Source of the DNA: Himantopus leucocephalus
Taxonomy: Eukaryota > Chordata > Aves > Charadriiformes > Recurvirostridae
Length of the DNA stretch: 64,000 nucleotides
Direction: 5' to 3'
NCBI GenBank assembly: GCA_003993805.1
Contig: RSEF01000020.1
Span: 3,520,292 to 3,584,291, forward strand
Shown piece by piece: positions 26,406-38,326 of the stretch (positions are counted from its first letter, which is position 1; each line of letters opens with the position of its first letter). The notes below the pieces were generated by a model. The model worked only from the letters and a program-made list of their open reading frames with translations, was not told where the DNA came from and made no database searches. A program made the translations under genes and the position numbers.

Positions 26406-26900
26406 TTTGCACCAGGAATTAATTTAGCCCCGAAAGTATGCCCTGGCATTTTCCCCATAACGTAAAGGAAATAATAAAATCTTTTTTTTTTTTTAACCTT
26501 CCCTCAATGTCATTGATCTTTCCTGTCTTCCTCCAGTCACCTTGATGCCAAAGGCTTACAGCCAATTCCTTTTCTCTTTCAGCTGATATCTGCAAGCATT
26601 TATTTTATTTTAGATGTTGCTCATTGAACTTTTTCCAGTTCATGTGTCTTATTTTAAAACTACAATTCACAAAATAGCCTAATTCTCCAAATGGTGCTGA
26701 ACTGAGTGGAATAATTACCTTACTTGTTTTAGGCCTCTGCTGGAGTCCAGAATTACACACTTGGAAAATTATGATTGTTTTATCTTCGTCTTTTTTTCAG
26801 TTTCACAAGATGTGTGAAAGACAGGTTTTTATAAAGGACATAAAACCAGCCAAAACTATAATTACCACAGACAGAAAAGAATTCAGAGAAAAGATGGTTT
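26406..26900. other. AT-rich non-coding stretch
   Basis: There is a T-run at about 26480 and AT-rich sequence with a TTTATTTTATTTTAG segment near 26600. No open frame of note and no recognised repeat apart from the elements on either side. Confidence 0.6.
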
Positions 26901-27060
26901 TATGATTAAGGCATTGGAGTAGAAACTCGGAAATTTAGATTCTTTCTGTGGCTCTGCCAAAAACTCCCTCTATAACCTTTGCTGAGTGAGTTAATCCCTC
27001 TGTGCCTCAAATGAAATACTCTGGCACTTCCCTGGTTTACGATAGCTGCTGCGAAAACAC
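26901..27060 (+). repeat. near full-length MIR/CORE-SINE-like element
   Basis: Collinear blocks on the plus strand: TGATTAAGGCATTGGAGTAG, GAAACTCGG, TAGATTCTTTCTGTGGCTC, TGCCA, a TAACCTTTGCTGAGTGAG segment and CCCTCTGTGCCTCAAATG. This is the 5' to 3' order of amniote MIR ('ggttaaggcactgga', 'ctcgg', 'ggctctgcca', 'ctctgtgcctcag'). The 3' end after the 'cctcag' block decays. It is the most complete SINE copy in the window, and its age predates birds. Confidence 0.65.
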
Positions 27061-27654
27061 ATTCATTCACATTTGCGAGATGTTCAAATACACCAATAAT
27101 CAGAGAACCACAACGCCTGGGACGGTTACAATCATCTGGCTGTATTTAATCATCTCTTGTCAGAAGCATATGCATCTTTAATCACAAGCACATGGGATAC
27201 AGCAGCATCGCTCTTGAGAAACAAGCGCCGTACGAAAAGAAGAAAAAAACACCAAGGGCAAAAATTGCATGTTCTTAACAGGAAATATTTTGCAAAGCAG
27301 GGCGGCGGATGCTTAAATGTACATCTGAAGTGTAGCATCACCCCATTCCAGCTCCCCCAAAACAGGGACGGGCTCGGGTCTCTTACTAAAAAAAACCCGA
27401 CCGAGATGTCAATTCGTATTCCATGGGAGACGTGTGAAGTCAAGAGCAATCACAGCAGCTCCTCGGCTTCCATCTTGATACCAAGGAAAAGTACACAAAA
27501 GAAATGTTACTAAAGGCATACGCATCGTTTTTAGAATAACCTTAGAAAAAGGATGCCAGAGGAGCCGGGGGGATTAGCTGCATACGTTTCCAGGACGTGA
27601 TGAGGACACTGAACTTTTCAGAGTGGACTCCATTTGAAAACTCTGAGATTGAGC
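27061..27654. other. non-coding stretch, no gene seen
   Basis: The longest frames are 118 codons (27157-27513, plus) and 99 codons (27150-27449, minus), overlapping and basic, without recognisable domains. Composition shifts toward GC to the right. Confidence 0.55.
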
Positions 27655-27995
27655 CACGGCTGAAAGCAGAAAGCAGGAAAGCCGAGCCCCCGCGAGCCAC
27701 AGCAGCACAGCGAGCGAGGGCCACTGCCGGCACCTGTGAAGGCAGCTGCCTTCACCCAGCGCTTCAGTGCCGTGCTGGCAGCTTTGGGCAAAAACTGAGG
27801 CATATCCAGAAGGTCTTTTAGCTGCCGCTGCCGCTATGAACCATGCTTGCAGCAGGGGCTTGTACGGAAAGGGCCGCCACCGTGCTCCGCGCACCCCGGG
27901 CACCCTGCCTGGCGGAGGGGGCAAGCTCACCGGCGTCTCCCGTCTTCTCTCTTCCTCCCCGAGCGCCAAAGGCTGGGAAGGCTGCTGTGTGAACT
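27655..27995. other. CpG-rich block with a 20-bp perfect palindrome
   Basis: About two dozen CpG dinucleotides fall in roughly 340 bp, far more than in the neighbouring AT-rich DNA, where CpG is rare. Such retention suggests an unmethylated, CpG-island-like element that may act as a promoter or enhancer. A perfect 20-bp palindrome lies at 27736-27755. Frames of 131 and 74 codons cross the block but look like GC-rich chance frames. Confidence 0.4.
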
Positions 27996-28260
27996 CATCC
28001 CCCCCGCCCTGCCTTCCTTTTTCATTGCTTTAATAAATTAAGCCGAGCAACAATAGAGATGAGAGAAAGCAGGACAATGTGGTAAATGTAGCAGAAAGAA
28101 ATTTGAATTGTAATGAGGAGAGCTAATCAGGAAAAGAATGGACTATAGAAAAAGCACTAATGAGTTTCTAAATAAATTCAAAAGGTTAATATTGTTCTAT
28201 CTAACAAATACGAGAAGAATCCTAATGTGAAATTAAAGGCCTCGCTCCAGCGCCCTTGCG
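27996..28260. other. AT-rich block, candidate conserved non-coding element
   Basis: After a T/C-rich junction the sequence becomes AT-rich, with TAAT-type cores (AATAAATTAAGC, TGTAATGAGG, GCTAATCAGG, CACTAATGAG, GTTAATATTG). It has no repeat signature and no open frame. It directly abuts the CpG-rich block. Conservation is untested. Confidence 0.3.
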
Positions 28261-29192
28261 GCCGTACGTTACAGCCGCGTCCACCCACCCACTCTATTTA
28301 TCTGTCCGACCACCACGGCCTTCTGCTGCCTCCAGAGACGGCTGTCGGCAACGGGGTCTCCTGAGATCAGCCCCGGCTCTCCAGCTCTTTCCTTCTGGAC
28401 ATCAAACGCTTGAGCCAAAGTCCAATAAGTTAATAGACAGATTTTTGTGACTCGCTTATGTCAGCGTTAACAAATCAGTAATCAAAACGCAGTTTTCAAA
28501 CCATGAGGGATGTGTGTGTGTCTTTGTGAAGCGCTGGACGATGCAGTTTTTCAAGTATGCTTGTATTCACTTATTATCACGTGGATTGCCCAGGGCGAGT
28601 GAAAAGCCAAAGCAGGTTCACTGAGGAAAGGGCAAGTAAAAATAAAAGTTTATACAAATTAAAAAGCTGGAGGGTTTTTCTTTGTTTGTTTTAATTTATA
28701 TGATGCCAGTAGTAAAGCTAAGACTTTCTGTATATAATCAAAAAAGAAAATATTCAGAGTCCTTTATGCATTCTATTACAAAATGCGGTAAAAATTGTAT
28801 TTCAGCCAAAATAAGGTATTTTTTTAGGTGAGGAAAGCAGCCCCTTTCAAGAAAAAAGAAATATCCAATTCCCCGCAAAGTAATAGACTCACAGGCTTTT
28901 CATAAGAATAGCAGATCTGCTCAACTATTTTCTTTCTTGAAGGAAGGAAATGGCGCCATTATAATATTTTACCCCGAATATAAAAAAAACCTAGAATGAC
29001 ATCATTCTTCAGGGACAAGTCTGAGTATATTTGTGTACATGGCTGTCCATCTGTCTTCCGAACTGCAAACAAAATCGGGAGGGAAGGGATGAGGGTAGCT
29101 GCACATTTATCTCCCCCCCTGGTCCCACGATGCCGGGAGATGAGTTAGGTGCAGTCCCAGAGCCGTGTAACCTCATTACGATCCAACTTTAC
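28261..29192. other. non-coding stretch, no gene seen
   Basis: A CpG-containing start (28240-28400) gives way to AT-rich sequence. A short TGTGTGTGTGT run lies at about 28511. No coding frame above 64 codons. Confidence 0.6.
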
Positions 29193-29385
29193 CCACGCTA
29201 ATAAATCTATCTGCACACATCGCTGCGGGCACAGCCACACGCCGACGCGCCGGCACGGCCACGGGATGCGCAATGACTCAGAGCCCATCGGGGCTGCGCG
29301 GGGCAGAGCTGAGGGTGTCTCTGCCCCTCTGCCCTGCCCCAGGCGGCAGCCGTGGTCAGACCCCACGCATGGTCCCAACGGGCAG
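29193..29385. other. CpG-rich block
   Basis: About 18 CpG dinucleotides occur in roughly 190 bp, including a dense cluster at 29230-29270 (CACGCCGACGCGCCGG). A perfect AP-1 consensus TGACTCA sits at 29274-29280 just beside it. Overlapping open frames of 89, 113, 64 and 106 codons on both strands are by-products of the GC content. It could be a small CpG island or an enhancer. Confidence 0.4.
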
Positions 29386-29636
29386 AGCTGCAACCCTTCA
29401 AGCTCCACCATCAAAGGATCCCTTCGCTCCTATCGCTCACGGAAAATCAACAAAATTAAGACGTGCACCTTTTTCCTTTCAGGCATGTGAATTATTCTAC
29501 AGTTGGAGTAATACTCCCGTGCTAAGACTGACCATCCCATGTATTATTCACGGGAACCTTGCAAAATGCTGCTCAGCCACTCACCTGCCATGAATAATTT
29601 TTTTTGACAGGCAGGTTAAATACTTTAGCTTTCTAA
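29386..29636. other. non-coding stretch, no gene seen
   Basis: Ordinary composition with a T-run at about 29597. Loose inverted similarity between GTGAATTATT (about 29488) and ATTATTCAC (about 29542). No gene was recognised. Confidence 0.55.
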
Positions 29637-29656
29637 TCCTCCTCCTCCTCCTCCTC
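29637..29656. repeat. (TCC)n microsatellite
   Basis: Between six and seven uninterrupted TCC units. It lies in non-coding DNA and causes the poly-Arg tract seen in the minus-strand chance frame 29581-29988. Confidence 0.9.
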
Positions 29657-30025
29657 GCAGGGAAGGTGGGCGTTGGTGCACTGCACCGAGGCGCATCGTG
29701 GTGAGGAAGTTTAGTAGAGGCTTCGGTGGAGTTCGACCCTGGGAGGCAAAGACTGAAAGCAAAAAAACCTTGGACCCCAGAGAGAGGAGGAGTGGGAATG
29801 CACGGAGACAGAGACTTGACAGTCAAGACGTGAACTCCTTGCAAGTAACCCTTGAATGCCGGGGGGAGACGTGAGCTTACCCTCACATCAGTTATGGAGA
29901 GCTCACCAGGGCTCCCCGACGTTTCCAGCCCAACACATGAGGGAAATAAGACGGAAAGCAGTGGAGCAGCTTGTGCTCCCGAGCCCAAGGTGGAAGGCTC
30001 ACCGACTGAATGTGTCTGGCAATAC
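29657..30025. other. non-coding stretch, no gene seen
   Basis: Frames of 135 codons (29581-29988, minus) and 76 codons (29852-30082, plus) overlap. Neither is recognisable. No repeat was identified. Confidence 0.55.
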
Positions 30026-30330
30026 TCTGTCTGTAAAAGCTTAAATGCAAAAATCTTTCTGAGACAAAGGGCACTGCGATGAAATTGCTAACTGTGAATA
30101 AACAAGACAGTTGCACAGCTCATCATAACCCTAATGATCCTCTCGAAATCACGCAGGCCCATCACCTAGATCTATTGGCCACATTAGCAGACTGCTGAGT
30201 GCGGGAAATATGGAGAGGATCATTTTTAAAGGGTTTTGCGTGCCGCGCTCATTGGGAACCCTTTGAGATGGAGCCTAAAGCAGATGGTGAAATGGGAAAA
30301 TTAGTCACGCTAATTCTTTAGCAGCCTAAA
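30026..30330. other. candidate conserved non-coding element
   Basis: Mixed to AT-rich unique sequence with many short transcription-factor-like cores (CCTAATGATCC, ACATTAGCAG, GTCACGCTAATTC) and no repeat, frame or low complexity. The texture resembles vertebrate developmental enhancers. This is inference only; no alignment is available. Confidence 0.25.
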
Positions 30331-30693
30331 ATAAATACAAAAATTTATGAAATAATGAAAGCCCACTTTTAGTTACAGTTTTGCAGCAGTCATAAAAGTG
30401 CCAACGGGAAGAATCCAACACTGCCACATTCTGCACCACAAACCTGCTGCCAGTTAATTGGTTCAAGGGCACAGGAACAGTAATAGCCTGTAAAAAAATA
30501 TAAGGTCTTCCCCCTTCATTGGCTATTGTTCCATGGCCTGACAAAAGAACAAACAAGCTGAAACAGCACTGTACGCAGTGCTGAATGCTGAAACCCTTTC
30601 AATTTTCTTTCATACACGTTTTCTACAGAACATCATCTTTTGCTTTGAGCTTCTCATCCACTCTGCAAATTCTTACACTGAGGCATCATTACG
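30331..30693. other. non-coding stretch, no gene seen
   Basis: Frames under 100 codons only, none recognisable; no repeat family seen. Confidence 0.6.
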
Positions 30694-30790
30694 AGTCCCC
30701 CATTTTACAGACAGGGAAACTGAGGCACTGCTTGCATTCAGAGGGGCAACAGCAAAGTCAGGACTACCCCCTATGCCTAATCCAACCCCA
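30694..30790 (-). repeat. MIR-like fragment
   Basis: The plus strand reads CCCCATTTTACAGACAGGG, then GAAACTGAGGCACTGC, then a diverged stretch ending in AGTCAGGACTACCCC. This is the reverse complement of the MIR 'cctcagtttcc..catctgtaaaatgggg' core followed by its upstream half. The core is unusually well preserved for the age of the family. The family assignment is from memory. Confidence 0.6.
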
Positions 30791-33193
30791 AGACTGAGTT
30801 TTGCTGCTCATTTTGCATGCGGACCAACTCCTCAGGTGACCCGGTGTATCAAACCATCCAACTGAGGCCCCTGCCACAGCGACGCCAGGACTTGCAGCCT
30901 CTGAAGTTTCCCCTCACCCAGATGAACCAGAGGACTTGAGGGAAGTGCCACAGGCGAACCCCACTCCCACAGCAGCTGGTTATACAAAATTTTACTTACC
31001 ATCTTAAACACAAGAAGCAAATAAAGAACACCGCAGAATTCATGAGAGGTTTCTGTGTGAGAGCAGTACAAAGCTCTGTGAAACTGCTGAAAGCAAATGA
31101 AGGAGGATGTAAATGTTTCATGCTAAAAATGCTAAAGTTCACTTTTAAAACCACTAACACCAAACTCATCTAATACTAAGATATAACATTTGCTAAATGG
31201 AAATCTCTGACTCAGTTTTTGCTCCTGACGCAGCCCTGTTGTTTTCTGGCTATTTTATTTCCTATCAATTTTTGGCATGATGAGTAAAACCTACCGAGGC
31301 TCCCAGCCGCTTGTAGCTCTAACCTGCGTTTCTCTAAGCTTCTGTCTGTGGTCCTGCCGCTATTTTAATTTTATCCTCTTCTCTCTAATGCACTAAGGTG
31401 TGCAAAATGAGTTCAGCTCACACGGCGAGAGCTGCCATCAGCAGAGAGCTGCTTCATTAGTGTTTCTCCCATCAGGTTAGCGCTGGGATAAGCAGCCAGC
31501 TGTTTCAGTGAATAAACATACGTGGGCTTACATCACCTGAACAGGCTGCCCTGCCCCATTCCCCAGCATCCAGCAACTGTGAGACAAAATTTAACACGAC
31601 TCCAGCACTGCCCACTGCCCGGATGGATCCACCTCTGCAGCCCAGGCTCGGGGCCAGCGCCACCAGCAGTGCCCTGAGCAGGCTGCGGGAGCAGCTCCCT
31701 CTCCTCCGGCCTCTCCCAGGGCTCAAACACATGAGACTGTGGTTTGGCAAGATGCCACACATCAGCCGAGCTGTGGGGACTGCACTTGTGCTCTTAGTCC
31801 ACAGTTGGTGAAAGCAAGCACGACTCGGGAGTGACCACGCTGACGAAGCTGAGGCTGCATTCACGCGCTTACGGCTGGCCACACGCAGCTCTCGCAGCTC
31901 AGCTCGCTACAGTAAGGCCACCGTGTTCCCGACCCCTTGTCAGTACTTAAAATGCCACTCAGCAACACGCTCAAAAAATCCTTCTTTCAAGTTTGAAACA
32001 TCCCATGGGCTGAGGCTTCCTGCCCTGCTCCCAAAATGGGGACTGCTACTGGAGCAAAGGAGGTGGGAAGAAAGCTTCTCTGTGCTCCTCCTGTCTCTTC
32101 TCAGCATCAGCTGAAAGCTCTGAGCTCTGGAAAAAGCACGGCTTGGTAAAGGTTATGATCTGAATGCAGATTATTCATGGACATGACTTTATCTGATGAA
32201 TTATTCTAAACATATAATTCAGCTGGCTGTACGGAGCGTGTATAGGATGCGCCTCTGCAGCTACTCTAAACACAAAGGGAGGCGTTAAATAAGGACAGTC
32301 ACTTGCTTGAAAGTGTAATATTTTATTTGCCACAAGTATGCTAATTCTTTAATTTTCACACTCTGTGCTAACTAGAAATACAACCTGAGGAAGACACATT
32401 TTCTTGTAGCTGGGGTACTTCTAGCTGCTACTAGGTAGCATATCACAACCAATACCTTAGATTTTAGATCCCGATTCAGAGTTTCCTTAGACTCTTACTT
32501 AATTTTCATCACACAGTAACAGATTTTGAGTTGCTTACAAACATGTAGGACTATCATCTGTCAGCCATGTCCCCGTGCTGCTCATTATTGGTGCCTACCG
32601 AGCAACTTTATTGGCAGGTTTGTCAGAAAATGCAGCGGTTTTTCCAGCACCTTCTAAATAAATACTAAGAGACAATGAAGAACCAGCCAACCCCAACCTC
32701 CTGATGAACCTTCTGCTTTCTGGACCCCAGTTTACTGTATTCATGCAATAACAGCAAAAACAGAGCGCCTTTATCATTTAACACATCTTCTCTAAAGCTT
32801 CACTAGTCCTGCTAATTAATGCTGTCTAACTCTTAATTTTAAAAAGGATTTTTTCTGTCACTGATCTCTGCTGGGCACAAGGTCCCACGTGGCGGGACCA
32901 CAGGCACCATTTTCACTAGGATCTGGGGAGGTTAGAAATAATTTAGCCTGCGTGTTGTAGGTAGGTCTAGTTAGAGCTAATCTAATTACACAGGAATTAT
33001 GGGAATCGTCTCCAAGGAGGAAGGCACTAGGCCTCGGTCCAAGAGGAATAAACTGCAATTCACCAAAGCAAGAAGGCTCAGAGACACCAACCTGGGACTG
33101 CAGCATGTCATTCCTGTTCAGGACCACTTGCAGGTGGTTAATTATACTGACCTTAAGCGCTCTGCGCAGTCTGGTAAATGGAAGCACATGCTT
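30791..33193. other. non-coding stretch, no gene seen
   Basis: The longest frame is 125 codons (31505-31882, minus), in a locally GC-rich segment and overlapped by frames in two other phases. No homology recognised. AT-rich sequence lies at 32150-32560. Confidence 0.6.
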
Positions 33194-33366
33194 AAAGCTG
33201 AGCTTCAGTGCTTTGAGGAGCCGTGACAGTACGAACATTTCAGCTTGGCTCCACCTCCAAAATTTGCAGCTTTCTGGAGNAAAGCTGAGCTTCAGTGCTT
33301 TGAGGAGCCGCGACAATACGAACATTTCAGCTTGGCTCCACCTCCAAAATTTGCAGCTTTCTGGAG
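33194..33366. repeat. 86-bp direct repeat around a single N
   Basis: Copy one is 33194-33279, then N at 33280, then copy two 33281-33366. The copies differ at two bases (CCGTGACAG versus CCGCGACAA). An 86-bp repeat with a single N exactly between the copies is the signature of overlapping contig ends, possibly the two alleles of a heterozygous site, that were joined without merging. It produces chance frames that cross the N. Confidence 0.92.
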
Positions 33367-36300
33367 TCATCCCTTTCTTGGCAAATTACAAAAATATCTC
33401 TAAAGGCTTTGAGTCACACGTGATGTTTCTAACTCCTGCGGCACTTTGCCATGACAAAAGAGCCATGGGAAAGTTCGCTATCACCAAATTTTAAAGTGAC
33501 AAATTTATTGTCATCCCACAGTGTTTGGGACTGTTGACTGTTTTAGTGCTCAAGTCCAACATCAGCACAGAGAGTTTTAGGAGACAAAATAAACAGAAAA
33601 ACTATTTTAAAGACAAGCGCAACTCTTTGAATGTCCGGAATAGTTCAAGTGCATTGTTGGTTCAGGACAAATATTCAATTTAATTCTTATCTTATCCAAA
33701 CTCCAAATCTCTTTTGTCATCAGTTATTTTCCAAGGCACTGAACAAAAGAGCTCTGAACTTACATTTAAAAGACACAGAAACAACATGGAGTGCTTCCAC
33801 TTCCCTCCCCAGAGATTAGCCCAGCCCAGGCTCCTGACAACTTCTACACCTTGGGGAAGTTCAAACCCAGAACAAACCGGAATGAAATCCCAAAACTGGA
33901 GAAATAAGGGCAGTATCTAAACATTACAAGTAATTTTCCAGACATATCAGGGCAGATCAAAATCCAGGAGTGGTCACGCAAATGAGATGTAATTCTGTTG
34001 CACAAGGTTGAGAGCTTTCTTTAGATCTGTCAAAAAAATTTCAGGTATAAGGGACTTACTTTCTCACACGTTCTCTTCACCATCTCATCTTGCCACCTAT
34101 AACCTTTCTTCTCCACTTATTCCACAGATGGGAGAAAGCAAACCGAGCAGGACCTAAGCCAGGCGCTTTTCTTGGCCATGTCCAATCCACGGAGCTCATT
34201 AGAAAAGTTTGATGTAATCATCCCTTTGAAAAATACACATCTATTAAATGGAAGCTGATCAGAAGAAAAAGTAACTTTCATGTATTTTCTTGATTTTAAA
34301 AAAAAGGTCAGAAATACTTTTAAAGTTCAAATAAAAAATGCTCAAAGTTAGATGAACTTTTAAAAAAATGCAGGAAAACATTAATTCTGTTCAAGTAAAC
34401 AAAATTAATTGACTGGTTAGCAAAAATGTCCAGATCGTAGCTCTTCCTCCTGATTTGAAATCTCACGCACTTTCCTGGGAAAAGAAAATAAGTTCTCATG
34501 GTATCCAATCAGATTTTGCCATCACACTTCTGAATCTTCTCTTCATAATCACTTGTTGACAGCAATTTTCCCATTCTTACGTAAATAATTCAGGTTTCCC
34601 CCCACCCTCCCAATACCTGGCACAGACACAGGTCACTTGGCTGAGTACCACTTCCCTGTTGCCTGTAACGTGTCCCGCAAGCGCTCCCCGTCTCCTGTGC
34701 TGCGCTGGCAAATCCTGCCCCAGCAGCATCGCCCCGAGGCGCAGCGGGATGCAAACGGGACACAGTCCCTTTCCACTCAAACCAGGGGAGCGACCACAAG
34801 CGGACAGCAGCGCGGACCCTCAGGATGTTCCCTTCCCGGTCCGTGTTTTCTGCAAGAAAGGATCCCTGTGCTTCTCTCAGCTGTGAGCAAGAAGTGCTTT
34901 TATATAGAGAAAAGTGGTCTGGACTGACTCAAAGTTCCTACACAAAGTCAAAAATCCCCTGGGCCTTGTTGCCACAAGGCAAGGTTTAGGCACGCGATCA
35001 TCACATTTTAAAACCAGCCTTCCCCTGTGGTCACAGCACCACCAGCTAAAGCAGTATCGGAGCGGCAAGGTACGCAGAGCGGCCCCAGGGCCCGGCCGGA
35101 TACCATGGATGGCTGCAGCACAATAAAGCTGCTTCCCCTGTTGGACGTACAAAGGCCTGGGGCTTTCTAGTCTAGATCTTAATTTTCCACTCGTCTCCTC
35201 CATAGTCCAAAGATAAAACGGGTCCAGTGGACTTCAAGAAGGAAAACAAGAGACAGAAAAGCATAACCCCTTCCACCTTCACTGCCCCCAAACCTACTCC
35301 ATTTAATCATTTCCACGGTGAGTCCTTCAACATACCGGAGGCGTTGTGCTTACGCACATGCCAAGAGCAAGTCAAGGCCCCTCTGACACTCCAGAGGACA
35401 CCTGGGTCTTTGTGGGCACAAATACACACCTCCAGCTTTCCGCATGGCCCCCCGAGGGGATGCGCAGAGGAAGGACAAGCCCGGCAGATTTTGGGTGATG
35501 TGGGACTTGGAACAACACATCAGCTACGGCAGTGGAGGTAAGTCTAAAAACACCGGCAGGGTTAAGTCTCAGCAGGACACGCTATACTATGGAGTGTACG
35601 CGTGGGAAATAAAAGGTAAGCTGAAAAGATGAAACTGCTCCAGACAGCATCTTTATCCAACCAGCAGAAAATCAGCTGCTCAGCCATGGGCTTCGTTGAC
35701 TGGTTTATTTGTGAGAGCCGGGCGGCCCGAACCTGGGGGATCCTACTAAAAATACTCCCAGCAGAGCACAAGTACGGGTGCCTTCAGCACAAGCACAGCC
35801 GGCTTTGCCTTCATATAGGGACAGGGAAGGAGGAAGGAAACAAATGCAATAGGAAGGAGCGGAACAGCAGAACGAGACGGCAGCACGGGTGACAGGAAAC
35901 AATTTATAACTTTCTTGAAAGCCTTTTCCAAGTCATCTGTTCTGCAGCTCTAACAGCAGTGGAGGTTTGTTTGACTGTATTACACACAGACACGTAAGCG
36001 CACATACATTCAAAGGTGTTTGAGATCACCTCTCTCATCCTGAGCCCTGGGATCGTTTCAACAAGCCACATCTGCACTGATTTGTGCTCAGCGCTGAACT
36101 GACAAGGCAGTGACAAAGTTTGGATTATTATAACCAGCCAAAAGGGGAAGCTGCTCTAATTCCATGGAAACTTCTCTTGAAGTAAATACAGTACTATGAG
36201 CTGAGCTTCACGGCTTTTTGTGTGATATGCTAAAGTCAGAAATCAAGATGCAAAAGGGTGTCCCTAAGACACACTAGCACCATTGTTCTGGGCTAACTTG

Positions 36301-37341
36301 TGGGAGAGAGGCTGGTGCTTCAGCTCAATAAATTCTGGATGACAGAGCTCAGGAGAGGTGAAACCCAATGCTGCCGTCCCTCAGGACCTTGTATAAACCC
36401 CCAGCACTTAAACACGGGATTTCTTAGCTCAGGTGTCCCCTTGGATCTCATTAACCACCGCCGTTTGGGTGGGGACATTAAGCCTTAGGAGACCTACTAA
36501 GTGCGCTTTGCATCCCTTACCCTGTGTTTTGGGCTGGGTCGCAGTCCACATCTGCAAAAACATTTGCTGCTTCTCCGCAGATCCTCCTGCCGACCAGGTC
36601 TGCCTCACGGCAGGGCCAGTGCCTGCTGCCGATCCGAGCTCAGAGCTATTTCCCACTCAGATGACTATTAACCACTGCTACTGCACCCAGACAGAAATGG
36701 AAAGCAGCGAATTAAGGGGAAAAACTCAAAGGAAAAAGCCTTCTTTCCCAGCGTAGCTGCATGGGAACGACATGTTAAATTTACACCCACAAAACCACAT
36801 AGTAATTACCCAGGCCTTCTGTTTGCACAGTAACTACAATGAAACGGTTTAAGGAGGAGGAAGAGAGTCTTGTGGATGAGCACGGTTGGTTTTCTAGTCA
36901 CCGCCTCCATCTTAAACTCCTCTTTCCTCCGCAGCAAAGGAGACCCTCCTGCTCGTGACTTCCCCCAGCTGTGACCCTGGGGACCCGTCCAGGTCTGTGG
37001 GTCGCCGCTGCTCAGGACGGGCTGTGGGGAGCTCCACGCTCCATACCCCGTAGGACACAGGACACCGAGACCACACCAGTGGGTGCCACCACGCAGGCAG
37101 CAAAGGTGCCGTCAGCTGTCCAAACAGCACCGCGGGCACCGCTCCGTGGCTGCCTCGAGAATATTTAATGCGTTCTTTGGATTCACCAGAATAAACCGTC
37201 ATTAGCTTTCCAGTCCCTCCTGCCTGTATGGGAGAAAACTCCTTGGTTCCCTAAATCAATGGACAACTGCTGCGTCAGTCCAGCTGGGACCAAGCACAGC
37301 GGCTGCACTCACGGAGGTGGGACAGTCCCCCACCATCCTCG
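33367..37341. other. non-coding stretch, no gene seen
   Basis: Frames are at most 108 codons (34877-35203, minus; 36433-36756, plus is 107). They overlap on opposite strands and are not recognisable. AT-rich sequence at 33950-34560 changes to GC-richer sequence at 34640-35110 and 36880-37170. Confidence 0.6.
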
Positions 37342-38320
37342 GTGGCAGACAAGGAGCTTCAAAGCCTGTGGGTGACCACACTGGGGCCGCTAACACGCTT
37401 CACTTCAAACACCAATACAAACTCCCAGCTTGAGGCATTAAAATTTAATTACCAGGGACAGCTGGATCCGGGCAAGGGTCTGGCTCTGAGGACCTGGAGA
37501 AAAAAAGCACTCCATTCAGCAGCAAGCTGGCCGGGGCTGAGCACATGGACCCAAGCCAAATATTATTCACACGTTTTACAATCTCACAGATTTCGCTCTA
37601 TCAGGCGTGCCCGGCCAAGCAACCCAACCCAGGCTTGCAGCCTGTGGGACATGCTCTCGAGGACAGCACTGGGTCCTCAGCGCAGGGGACCTGCTTTGCC
37701 ATTTCCATCTTTTTGGGAGGGCGCTGAGTCCTGCCACATGGGTGACCCACATTTTAGGGGACACACATGGCAGTGGGATCGCAGGACACAGGTCCCTGCG
37801 CACACATCCTTATTCGGGGCTGGCTGCTGCTGCCGGTACCCACCAGCGCCACTGCTGGAGCATCCTCCGGCCCACGACGGGCTTACAGCGAGCGTGCAGG
37901 TGACAGCTTTCATATTTTCTGTTGGAAATGAAATTCAATCTCACACAAATAATTGTGTTTGTTTTCCCTACAGGTTCCAATCAGGCAGAGCTAGCTATTG
38001 AAAAAGCCAAATACTCATCAAATTTGCTTCTCCTCTCATTTTCAATGCCATAGGTTGCAAATTTTTCTCCTGGATGGGTGGTGCTAACTTAAATACTCGG
38101 GCATCAGCTGTCTTCCAGTTTTTAGTGAATTACATCAAAACTGGGGGGAGCAGATATCTTTATGCATAGGAACAGTAATATTTAAACAGCATTTGTGTTG
38201 CAACGAAAGACAGGAAGAACTGAGCAGCTCTGAAACTGAGTCTGCAATATGAGCTCAACCTTCTGCTTTACCCCCAGCAAACCTACACCTGTTTTATGGG
38301 CTGCGGGTGACTTTTTCTTT
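37342..38320. other. non-coding stretch with a 219-codon chance frame
   Basis: The 219-codon frame (37342-38001, plus) encodes a Trp-, Pro- and Cys-rich sequence with no signal peptide, membrane segment or known motif. It is overlapped by frames in every other phase between 37540 and 37910. With no homology, codon signal or splice context it is treated as non-coding. Confidence 0.5.
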
Positions 38321-38326
38321 TTTCCA

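Noticed and set aside
32858..33494. Frames with an internally duplicated peptide (170 and 129 codons)
   Set aside because: The peptide repeat is the 86-bp duplication around the N at 33280, which is probably an assembly artefact.
37342..38001. 219-codon plus-strand frame as a gene
   Set aside because: Overlapped in every phase at 37540-37910. Its peptide composition is odd (Trp-, Pro-, Cys-rich) and no family was recognised.
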